Below are positions 1 to 6,322 of a DNA stretch of 14,447 nucleotides, one piece after another; positions within the stretch are counted from its first letter, which is position 1; every line of letters begins with the position of its first letter. The notes under the pieces are model-generated. The model was not told where the DNA came from and did not search any database. It saw only the letters and a program-made list of their open reading frames with translations. The position numbers and the translations under genes are program-made. The stretch is taken from contig JAMONW010000075.1 in NCBI GenBank assembly GCA_027066355.1, forward strand, positions 1 to 14,447, written 5' to 3'. This DNA is from Campylobacteraceae bacterium. GTDB taxonomy: Bacteria; Campylobacterota; Campylobacteria; Campylobacterales; Sulfurovaceae.

Positions 1-332
1 GTAACAATTGAGCCAAATATTGCTCTTTTACTTATCATCATATAATCTTTAAAGCCAAATACATCTCCAAGTGAGCCAACTATACAAAAGCCAGTTGAGC
101 TAACAACAAAAAAGATATAAACAGCAATTAAAAGACCCCATGGGTGTTGTCTTGTTACTCCATAAGCTTCATGCCCATGAATTAAATACATTGTAACACC
201 AATTGCAAACATAGCTAACATTGCTAAAACAGATATAGCTATTAACATATTAAGTGGAGTTTTTTCAAAACCTAAAATAGATTTTATTGAAAAATCCTCT
301 TTTATAGGTATATTTAAAGGACCAATTTTCAT
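1..332 (-). CDS. psrC: PsrC/NrfD-type membrane subunit, N-terminal part (runs off window)
   Basis: Quinone-interacting integral membrane subunit of the Psr-type molybdoenzyme encoded upstream; in this family it passes electrons between the quinone pool and the periplasmic PsrB/PsrA pair. The first 110 residues are visible; the C-terminal part lies beyond position 1. Residues about 28-52 form a first transmembrane helix, ending at HGHEAYGV. Residues about 64-89 form a second, HPWGLLIAVYIFFVV..., which resembles the NrfD/HybB family. The ATG at 332 is preceded by AAGGAGT, which overlaps the psrB stop codon 10 nt upstream, so the two genes are translationally linked. Whether this is the short (8-helix, true PsrC) or longer (10-helix, HybB-like) type cannot be decided from the visible part. 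Confident of family, less so of substrate. Confidence 0.85.
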   Translation of the reverse strand, partial: MKIGPLNIPIKEDFSIKSILGFEKTPLNMLIAISVLAMLAMFAIGVTMYLIHGHEAYGVTRQHPWGLLIAVYIFFVVSSTGFCIVGSLGDVFGFKDYMMISKRAIFGSIV

Positions 333-342
333 ACCACACTCC

Positions 343-906
343 TTATGTTAGATAGAATAATTTTGGATTAGTGCCAAGATGAGATTTTAAACTAAAGTGA
401 TCTCTTGTTCTTAGTAATACACTAATTTCACTGTTTGGATCATCAAGATCACCAAATGTTCTTACTTTTGTAGGACAAGTATTTTGACAAGCAGTAGTGG
501 TTTCACCTCTTGCTAATCTTGTATCACTACAGAAGGTGCATTTATCAACTGTCATAGTTCTGTCATCTACATATCTTGCATCGTAAGGACAAGCATTCAT
601 ACAGTAACTACATAAAATACATTTATTGCTATCTACACGAACTACACCATTTTCATCATAATATGTAGCGTGTGTTGGGCAAACCTCTTCGCAAGGTGCA
701 TCCTCACAATGTTGGCATTGAGAAGGCATAAAAGTGCTTGATGCAATATCAAGTAGTGGCCATTCACCTTCAATCTCTTTTACTCCAACCCAAATTCTAT
801 GTTTATCTGCACCAAGTAAAACGCCGTTTTCTTCTTTACAAGCAACTTCACACGCTTTACAGTTAATACAGTTTTTATAATCTAAAGCCATTCCATATCT
901 AGCCAT
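343..906 (-). CDS. psrB: PsrB-type four-[4Fe-4S] ferredoxin subunit
   Basis: Electron-transfer subunit that relays electrons between the membrane subunit and the molybdopterin subunit. Its 187 residues match the usual size of PsrB, PhsB and NrfC. Sixteen cysteines form four [4Fe-4S] sites: C13/C16/C19/C23, C64/C67/C72/C76, C96/C99/C102/C106 and C123/C126/C140/C144. Several groups end in the typical Cys-Pro. There is no signal peptide, as expected for a subunit co-exported with the Tat substrate PsrA. The ATG overlaps the psrA stop codon by one base (TAATG), so it is translationally coupled. Homologous subunits occur in tetrathionate, DMSO, arsenate and nitrite (NrfC) reductases, so the psr name depends on the neighbours. 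Confidence 0.92.
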   Translation of the reverse strand: MARYGMALDYKNCINCKACEVACKEENGVLLGADKHRIWVGVKEIEGEWPLLDIASSTFMPSQCQHCEDAPCEEVCPTHATYYDENGVVRVDSNKCILCSYCMNACPYDARYVDDRTMTVDKCTFCSDTRLARGETTTACQNTCPTKVRTFGDLDDPNSEISVLLRTRDHFSLKSHLGTNPKLFYLT

Positions 907-3299
907 TACACTCTCCTTACTTCAACATTTGTGCTATGCATTACAGCAGCGCCATATACTGGTTCTATATCATCTTTTATAACGGCAGCATCATTAGCAC
1001 CATTTCCATAAGCTAACTCTAAGCCTTTACTTTCACTTCCAAATCCATGCAGCATAAATATTTGATTTGGAGCTATTTTTTCAGTTGGATAAGCTTTTAA
1101 ATGCACAGTCCCAACTTCACTTTTAACTTCTACCATATCACCAAATTTAATGCCTTTTTCTTTTGCTACTCTTTTGTTAATCCATAAGTAGTTTGTAGGA
1201 ATTAAATCTCTTAACATTGCATTATTTGTTGTTCCGCTTTGAGTAAATTGAGCATGACGACCAGTAATAAGTCTAAATTTACCTTTTGGCACACTAAATT
1301 TCCACTCATCATGCCAAGTTGGCATAGCATCAATACCTTTAGTAGCTAATCTATCATATTTACATATTACTCTTAAAGAATCACCTTTTGTAGAGTAAAA
1401 TCTTTTAGATTTTGGATAGTATTGATAATCATTTGGAGATAGTTGCTTATGATACTCTTCCATATGAGGATAGTAAACACCATTTTTATCTAATATTTCC
1501 CAAGCCTCTTTTCCATAAACTTTTTCTACTAACTCTTTATTTTTCTCTTCAACACTTTTATCCCAAGCATCTGCTAAATCATAGCCATCTTCTTTATAAA
1601 CTTTCTCTTCACCTCTTTTTGCTATCTCTTCTTGTAAATCTTTATCATATTTTTTACTAATTTCAAATAGAGGTTTAGATAGTTTTTCAGCTAACTCTTT
1701 ATAAATAACTTCTGGAGTTTTTGTTTCATAAAGTGGTTTGATTGCTGCTTTTCTTTGAACAATAGAAGGTTCTAAGAAGCCATAAGCTTTTACAGGAGAT
1801 GTTCTTTCAAGATAACTTGCTTCTGGCAAAATAACATCTGCAAACATTGCAGTATCACTTGGTAGAATATCTATTACTACATTCAAATCCATTTTTTCTA
1901 AAAGTTTTCTTGTTTTTGCACTGTTTGGAACACCCATCATAGGATTGTGTTTTCTAATAAACATTGCACGAACAGGGTATGGATTTTTACCTTCTAAAAT
2001 CATATTTCTAAATACAATCCAAGAGCCTGATTTTATAGTAGGAAATGCAATTCCTTCTGTATCAAAACGCTCTTTTGCTTGAGCATATATTGGTGAATTT
2101 ACATATTCAGCTGGTAGTTGAATAGGATTACCATAAATATAACCACCTTTTTTATCTAAATTTCCACTTAGAGCTTGTAGTATTCCCATTGCACGACGCA
2201 GTTGATAATCATTAGGTGAGAATATACTTCTACGACCAGGATAGATTATTGGATGTTCAGCATCTGCAAATTCATGAGCCATTTCATAAATATCTTTTGC
2301 TTTAATTCCTGTAATTTTCTCTGCCCACTCTGGAGTATATTTTTTTGATAAAATATGTTGTTTATACTCTTCATAACCTACACCATGTTTTTTCATAAAC
2401 TCTTCATTTTGAAGATTTTCACTAAAGATAACATATGTCATAGCTAAAATGTAAGCTAAATCTGTTCCTGGATTTACTGGTAGCCATTTATCAGCTTTTG
2501 CAGCAGTATTGGTAAATCTTGGGTCAATACATACAGTTTTTAATCCACGACCTTTAGTGTGTTTAAACATATCCATAGTATCAGGTGTAATAATAGCTTC
2601 TGCACGGTTTGCACCAAGAATTATCATATAATCTGCATGTTCAAAGTCTATTTCAGGATAAACTCCCAATGTTGCAAAAAAGCCTCCACCTGCTGTTTCA
2701 AGACAAATACTTACTTCATCAACATAGTTAGGAGTTCCTATTTTTTTACCCATTAAATCTTCAAATCCCTCTTTAGATAAGCCTTCGCCATTACAGTATC
2801 CAATGGTTGAACGATTATCTTTTTCTTCATCAAGAATTTGAACAATTCCTTTAAAGTCTTTTGTTCCATTTAAAATAGCATCATAAGCCTCTTCCCATGA
2901 AACCCTTTTAAATTTACCTTCACCCCTTTTCCCTATACGAATTAGTGGGTATTTTAATCTATCTGGATCATATGTAGTTTGAATACCTGCATTTCCTCTT
3001 GGGCAAAGCATATTTCTTGATTTAGGAAAATATGGATTTGGGTTTAATTTTGTAATAATCCCATCTTCAACTCTTGCTACCCCTGCACATTTATTTACAC
3101 ACATACCACAAAGGAATGGAACTTCTTTTGCTTTTTTTGTGCTTGTTTTTGTTGTTACAGTTTTTGGTATGCCAGGTGTATTTTTCTGATTTTCCTTCTC
3201 TTCAGAAGCAAATACACTAGTAGTGGCTAATGTTCCTCCAAGAACTGTCATTGCAACAGTGCCTTGTAAGAACTTTCGTCTGGAAATTTCAACTTCCAT
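906..3299 (-). CDS. psrA: Polysulfide/thiosulfate reductase-type molybdopterin catalytic subunit, Tat-exported
   Basis: Catalytic subunit of a complex iron-sulfur molybdoenzyme of the Psr/Phs group, probably reducing polysulfide, sulfur or thiosulfate in the periplasm. At 797 residues it is close to known PsrA proteins. A twin-arginine signal (SRRKFLQ, residues 6-12) and hydrophobic stretch to about 31 direct export. A [4Fe-4S] site is formed by C64, C67, C71 and C99. C199 in VSICLETAGG is the likely Mo/W-ligating cysteine. SDTAMFADVILPEASYLER (481-499) is typical of the family, and residues about 675-790 form the C-terminal dinucleotide-binding domain. A lysine/glutamate-rich stretch at about 545-620 is probably a surface insertion. 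The ATG at 3299 follows AAAAGGAGATG. Thiosulfate reductase and, less likely, arsenate reductase are alternatives; the exact substrate cannot be read from sequence alone. Confidence 0.88.
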   Translation of the reverse strand: MEVEISRRKFLQGTVAMTVLGGTLATTSVFASEEKENQKNTPGIPKTVTTKTSTKKAKEVPFLCGMCVNKCAGVARVEDGIITKLNPNPYFPKSRNMLCPRGNAGIQTTYDPDRLKYPLIRIGKRGEGKFKRVSWEEAYDAILNGTKDFKGIVQILDEEKDNRSTIGYCNGEGLSKEGFEDLMGKKIGTPNYVDEVSICLETAGGGFFATLGVYPEIDFEHADYMIILGANRAEAIITPDTMDMFKHTKGRGLKTVCIDPRFTNTAAKADKWLPVNPGTDLAYILAMTYVIFSENLQNEEFMKKHGVGYEEYKQHILSKKYTPEWAEKITGIKAKDIYEMAHEFADAEHPIIYPGRRSIFSPNDYQLRRAMGILQALSGNLDKKGGYIYGNPIQLPAEYVNSPIYAQAKERFDTEGIAFPTIKSGSWIVFRNMILEGKNPYPVRAMFIRKHNPMMGVPNSAKTRKLLEKMDLNVVIDILPSDTAMFADVILPEASYLERTSPVKAYGFLEPSIVQRKAAIKPLYETKTPEVIYKELAEKLSKPLFEISKKYDKDLQEEIAKRGEEKVYKEDGYDLADAWDKSVEEKNKELVEKVYGKEAWEILDKNGVYYPHMEEYHKQLSPNDYQYYPKSKRFYSTKGDSLRVICKYDRLATKGIDAMPTWHDEWKFSVPKGKFRLITGRHAQFTQSGTTNNAMLRDLIPTNYLWINKRVAKEKGIKFGDMVEVKSEVGTVHLKAYPTEKIAPNQIFMLHGFGSESKGLELAYGNGANDAAVIKDDIEPVYGAAVMHSTNVEVRRV

Positions 3300-3333
3300 T
3301 GGCTCATCTCCTTTTACATTTTTTTTAAGCTAA

Positions 3334-3356
3334 AATAGGAGTAAAATTATCCTATT
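3334..3356. promoter_or_regulatory. Inverted repeat in psrA leader (operator or RNA hairpin)
   Basis: Perfect seven-base arms AATAGGA (3334-3340) and TCCTATT (3350-3356) flank nine bases. The repeat lies between the putative -10 box and the psrA ribosome site. It could be an operator, since the CCTAT/ATAGG half-site appears again around the -10 box, or an RNA hairpin in the 5' leader. No known regulator motif is recognised. Confidence 0.4.
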
Positions 3357-3364
3357 TATAAGCC

Positions 3365-3378
3365 TATGTTATATTATA
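3365..3378 (-). promoter_or_regulatory. Putative psrABC promoter -10 region
   Basis: Read on the minus strand this is TATAATATAACATA. TATAAT (3378-3373) is a consensus -10 box; transcription would start near 3366 and give a leader of about 66 nt before the psrA ATG. No -35 box is evident, as is usual for the housekeeping sigma factor of Campylobacterota. The same 14-base stretch occurs upstream of sqr with one difference. Flanking CCTAT/ATAGG half-sites (3363-3367 and 3376-3380) enclose it as a small inverted repeat. Confidence 0.45.
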
Positions 3379-3617
3379 GGTAATAAAGACTTATTTTTAA
3401 AGTAATATATAAGTAATAATTTAATCTATTATAATAAATTCTAATTAATGTTACAAAAAGGAATAAAAAAAATATATGAATACTTATTCAGTATAATATA
3501 TAATTATTATACTTATAATTATATATTATTTTACTCTTATTTTTGGCAATATTTCAAAAAGAGGGTTAAGCAATTTTAATAGATAATTTGAATTATAGTA
3601 AAAATAAATTTATATAA

Positions 3618-4433
3618 TTAGTTTAAAATAAAGTAGCTAAGTATTCCTAAAATAAATAATATAGCACTTCTAATTATTATAATACCTATTTGGTTACCTA
3701 TTTGGCATGAGGTGCATTGTTTATATTTTTTAGCTTCATATTGTGCATAGAAAAAGAATCCAATTATTAGAGCAATAACAGCACTTATTGCAAATTTATC
3801 ATAACTATACCAACTACTAAGAGTATCTTTAGAGATATTAAATAGTGGTAAAAATAGTGAAATTGCCATAAAAAACATTAACTTATCGGCAACTGAAATA
3901 AAGTAATCTTTTTTACTATTTGTTGGGCAAATTTCATCATTTATATTTGGCATATGTCCACCAGAAGCTAATGCTTTAATAACTAAGTTTTTATCTGCAG
4001 GTTTTAGTCTATCTACTAAAGATGTATTAAAAGTCCAATCTACCATTCTTGCAAAAGTAGAGGCTTCTTCTTTATTATTTATAGTCTTAGTTACAGAGCC
4101 ATCTTTTGTATCGTGAACTATACTTAACTCTTGATATCTATCTACGGTAATTGGCTTATTAAAAAAGTAGATGCACTCTTCTGTGGATTTAAAAGGTTTA
4201 CTTTGCCTTATAATTCTTGCGTTTGCATAAGGTTTATACTCATCTTTCTCTTTTATAATAAATAGTTGATAAGCCTCTCCTATTTGTATTGCACTTAAAG
4301 CATTTAATTTATGATAAGTTGCAGTATCTATTAAGTCTTGAACTAACTCTTGATACTTTTCTCCAAAGCCTCTTATTGGACCAGCATTAACATTTACACT
4401 AGCATCGGGATATCTTTTTAGCTCTTTTATCAT
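3618..4433 (-). CDS. Membrane protein with degenerate peptide-deformylase-like domain
   Basis: The 271-residue protein has two parts. Residues about 1-145 follow the peptide deformylase pattern: YPD at 8-10, KLNALSAIQIG (42-52) in place of GVGLAAPQIG, EECIY (85-89) in place of EGCLS, and ARMVDW...VDR (128-142) in place of QHEIDH...IDR. Gln50 and Cys87 of motifs I and II are kept. Both histidines and the glutamate of HExxH are replaced (R129, M130, W133), so deformylase activity is not expected. Residues about 182-200, 213-231 and 249-270 are probable transmembrane helices, with a C240-x2-C243 pair before the last. AGGA lies nine bases before the ATG. The gene follows sqr and a small membrane-type gene on the same strand. 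The function is unknown; a binding, scaffold or thiol role near sulfide oxidation is only inferred from context. Confidence 0.75.
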   Translation of the reverse strand: MIKELKRYPDASVNVNAGPIRGFGEKYQELVQDLIDTATYHKLNALSAIQIGEAYQLFIIKEKDEYKPYANARIIRQSKPFKSTEECIYFFNKPITVDRYQELSIVHDTKDGSVTKTINNKEEASTFARMVDWTFNTSLVDRLKPADKNLVIKALASGGHMPNINDEICPTNSKKDYFISVADKLMFFMAISLFLPLFNISKDTLSSWYSYDKFAISAVIALIIGFFFYAQYEAKKYKQCTSCQIGNQIGIIIIRSAILFILGILSYFILN

Positions 4434-4466
4434 AAATTAAATCCTATTATATGAAAGTTTGAGAAG

Positions 4467-4481
4467 TAGGGCAAAGCCCTA
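4467..4481. promoter_or_regulatory. Small hairpin between the small sqr-linked gene and the deformylase-like gene
   Basis: TAGGGC and GCCCTA form perfect six-base arms around AAA. The hairpin sits about 8 nt past the stop of the small gene, without a following U-tract on the minus strand. It is more likely an RNA-stability or attenuation element than a full terminator, leaving the 271-residue protein's gene in the same transcript. A TATAAT occurs at 4451-4446 (minus), but it would put the start after the ribosome site, so it is not called a promoter. Confidence 0.4.
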
Positions 4482-4488
4482 AAGTAGA

Positions 4489-4668
4489 TTAGTGGCTTTT
4501 TTGAACCACAATTATCATTTTTATATTGATAATTAAAAATCTAATAAATTGATAAATTATACAAGTTCTAAGTTTTCTTGCAAATTTACCTGGAATCATT
4601 GTTAGGTTAAATGCATCATTTTTTGCAAAATTTTGCTCTTCTGCTACCACTTTTTTTTCTGTTGCCAT
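4489..4668 (-). CDS. Small sqr-linked membrane-type protein, 59 aa, function unknown
   Basis: The small protein begins MATEKK. It has a polar N-terminus (1-19), a segment FNLTMIPGKFARKLRTC (20-36), and a hydrophobic helix at about 36-55 carrying R43 and K50, which suggests a membrane-surface or amphipathic helix rather than a plain anchor. A longer reading frame opens at 4713, but the ATG at 4668 is chosen because AAAGGAGATATAT directly precedes it and the longer version would overlap the end of sqr. It starts 23 nt after the sqr stop and so is very likely co-transcribed. No known family is recognised. It could be a small subunit or membrane-attachment partner of the quinone reductase; this is inference from position only. 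Confidence 0.72.
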   Translation of the reverse strand: MATEKKVVAEEQNFAKNDAFNLTMIPGKFARKLRTCIIYQFIRFLIINIKMIIVVQKSH

Positions 4669-4691
4669 ATATATCTCCTTTGTTAAGTTTA

Positions 4692-6161
4692 TTATTCTGG
4701 AATTAATGTCCAACCTGGCTTAAGCTTAGCTTTATAAATAAATAGGAAATGCAAGATATGCTTAATCCAGTGTCCAGCAAGTCCAATTTCACCAAATGTA
4801 TAATCTGTATCTCTTCCTGTTCCTGGGTATTTATCAAAATCTGGAACAACTGGATAAACTGTCATTGCTGCTGCTTGACCACTAAATACACCTTTACCAG
4901 CACTTGCTACACAAGCTGCACCCATCTCTGCCATAGATGCTTCGTGAATATGTGCATTTTCACCATCTTTTATAAGGTTACATATTGAGTGTGCCACAGC
5001 TTTACCAATAATACCACTAGGCATACCTGTTCTTGGTGGAGTTGGGTTAATTGGTGTTCCATTAGGTGATTTTGCAGGTTTAGATATTAGGTGTGGTGGC
5101 GCAAATGCAATACCAGCTGCAAATATATTACTATAATCTGGGTTTTGGTATTTTCTTGGCCAATCGTCTGCTTTCCACTCTTCATAAGGTTTTGGAGTAT
5201 AATCAGCATCAACCTTCATAAAGCCATTTGCTGCAAAGATTTTATCTGTTATATCTTCACCAGTTTTATCATAAGCTTTTAAACCAACCCCACTAAATGG
5301 AGGAATTAACATTGCAAAGTCAAACTCCTCTTCACCAATTGTTCCATCTAATAATTCATACTCTAATTTACCCTCTTCAATTTTGTTTACATGAGCTCCA
5401 ATTAGCCACTCTATACCTCTTTCTGCATATAGAGATTCTGCAAATAGCTTAGAAGATACAACATATCCACCAACTTTCATATGTAATCCACCCATACCAA
5501 AGTCGCCTAAGAAGCTCTCATTTGATATCCATTTAATCTCTAAGTTATCTCTTACACCAGCTTTTTTAGCCTCATGTTCAATATTGAATATATACTCAAA
5601 TGCTGCACCTTGGCATGTGCACATACCATGTCCTGTTCCAATTAATATTTTTTGTTTTTCAGTTTTTGCTTTTTCAAAAATATTCATTAATTCACTATAA
5701 GCATGAACAGCGTGATCAGCGGTGCATACAGAAACGGTGTTTGGGCCAATTTGTCCATTGCCATCACCTAAACCTGGAGTTGCATCAAAGTTTAGTTTTG
5801 GACCAGTTGCATTTACTAAATAGTCATATTCAATCTCTTCAGTTTGACCCTCTTTGCCTTGTCCTGTATATTCTATAGTAATAAAAGGCTTATCGCTTCC
5901 TTCTTTACCCTCTGGATGAATAGAAACAGCTTTTGCTTGTCTATAATCAATTCCAGCTTTTGCATATACTGGTGCTAGTGGAAATACAACTTCCTCTTTT
6001 TTCATCTCCCCAACACCTACCCAAATATTTGATGGAATCCAGTTCCAATTTGAGTTTGGTGTAACCACTACTACCTCGTGGTCATTACCAAGCCACTTTT
6101 TTGCAAATGTTGCAGTTGTATGACCTGCAACACCACCACCCATAACTACTAATCTAGCCAT
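4692..6161 (-). CDS. sqr: Sulfide:quinone oxidoreductase-type flavoprotein
   Basis: FAD enzyme of the SQR/FccB branch of the disulfide oxidoreductase family. It probably oxidises sulfide to polysulfide or sulfur and reduces membrane quinone. The 489 residues start with a dinucleotide-binding motif (GGGVAGH, 8-14). NWNWIPSNIWVGVG (38-51) is an SQR-like substrate/FAD segment, VNATGP lies at 116-121, and a second FAD motif NIFAAGIAFAPP occupies 345-356. Cysteines are C146, C181, C183, C394 and C417; C181-x-C183 in GMCTCQG is a candidate for the redox site with another Cys. The C-terminus (GHWIKHILHFLFIYKAKLKPGW) resembles the amphipathic membrane-binding tail of SQR. AAAGGAGTATC precedes the ATG. 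It is the first gene of a minus-strand unit with two uncharacterised membrane-type proteins. The exact SQR type is not assigned, and a related flavoprotein substrate is possible. Confidence 0.82.
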   Translation of the reverse strand: MARLVVMGGGVAGHTTATFAKKWLGNDHEVVVVTPNSNWNWIPSNIWVGVGEMKKEEVVFPLAPVYAKAGIDYRQAKAVSIHPEGKEGSDKPFITIEYTGQGKEGQTEEIEYDYLVNATGPKLNFDATPGLGDGNGQIGPNTVSVCTADHAVHAYSELMNIFEKAKTEKQKILIGTGHGMCTCQGAAFEYIFNIEHEAKKAGVRDNLEIKWISNESFLGDFGMGGLHMKVGGYVVSSKLFAESLYAERGIEWLIGAHVNKIEEGKLEYELLDGTIGEEEFDFAMLIPPFSGVGLKAYDKTGEDITDKIFAANGFMKVDADYTPKPYEEWKADDWPRKYQNPDYSNIFAAGIAFAPPHLISKPAKSPNGTPINPTPPRTGMPSGIIGKAVAHSICNLIKDGENAHIHEASMAEMGAACVASAGKGVFSGQAAAMTVYPVVPDFDKYPGTGRDTDYTFGEIGLAGHWIKHILHFLFIYKAKLKPGWTLIPE

Positions 6162-6182
6162 GATACTCCTTTCTGTAAATAA

Positions 6183-6196
6183 TATGTTATATTGTA
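6183..6196 (-). promoter_or_regulatory. Putative sqr promoter -10 region, shared with psr
   Basis: Minus-strand TACAATATAACATA. If TACAAT (6196-6191) is the -10 box, transcription would start near 6184 and leave a leader of about 22 nt before sqr. Thirteen of fourteen bases equal those upstream of psrA. The 161-bp region between sqr and the divergent binding-protein gene must also hold the plus-strand promoter, for which no clear box was found. Confidence 0.4.
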
Positions 6197-6322
6197 TTAC
6201 TTCTTTTATTAAATTGATGTTAGAATTAAGTTTTAAATATTTTTTAATAAATTAAATAAATATAAATGCTACTTTTTGATACTTAAATTAGTAAATAGCA
6301 TATTTAACTATAAGGAAAGATT

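Larger units (their letters stand above)
3300..3617. other. 318-bp AT-rich control region upstream of psrABC
   Basis: No convincing gene is seen here. The stretch lies between the deformylase-like gene's stop and the psrA start, both on the minus strand, so it holds the 3' end of one unit and the psr promoter and leader. It contains several TATAAT-like sequences on both strands. There is one perfect inverted repeat of eight-base arms, GTATAATA/TATTATAC (3491-3498 and 3505-3512, 6-nt spacer). AT-only palindromes are expected by chance at this composition, so that repeat is weak evidence. No GC-rich hairpin with a U-tract that would serve as a terminator was found. Confidence 0.6.

Noticed and set aside
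1412..2756. Plus-strand reading frames inside psrA (1412-1660, 2559-2756)
   Set aside because: Antisense shadows of the well-supported psrA gene, with low-complexity translations and no ribosome sites.
906..3299. Arsenate (ArrA) or tetrathionate (TtrA) reductase
   Set aside because: Size, the ferredoxin subunit and the NrfD-type subunit order fit Psr/Phs better, and the sqr neighbour supports a sulfur role. Not fully excluded.
3491..3512. Eight-base inverted repeat GTATAATA/TATTATAC as a regulatory operator
   Set aside because: Almost purely A and T in an AT-only stretch, where such palindromes arise easily by chance; noted only in the region description.
3618..4433. Functional peptide deformylase
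   Set aside because: The HExxH metal and catalytic residues are absent, and the C-terminal half is transmembrane.
4669..4713. Upstream extension of the small sqr-linked gene to the ATG at 4713
   Set aside because: The extension would overlap the end of sqr and has no Shine-Dalgarno; the ATG at 4668 follows AAAGGAGATATAT.
4749..5878. Plus-strand reading frames inside sqr
   Set aside because: Antisense shadows rich in Cys, Ile and Ser, without recognisable domains or start signals.
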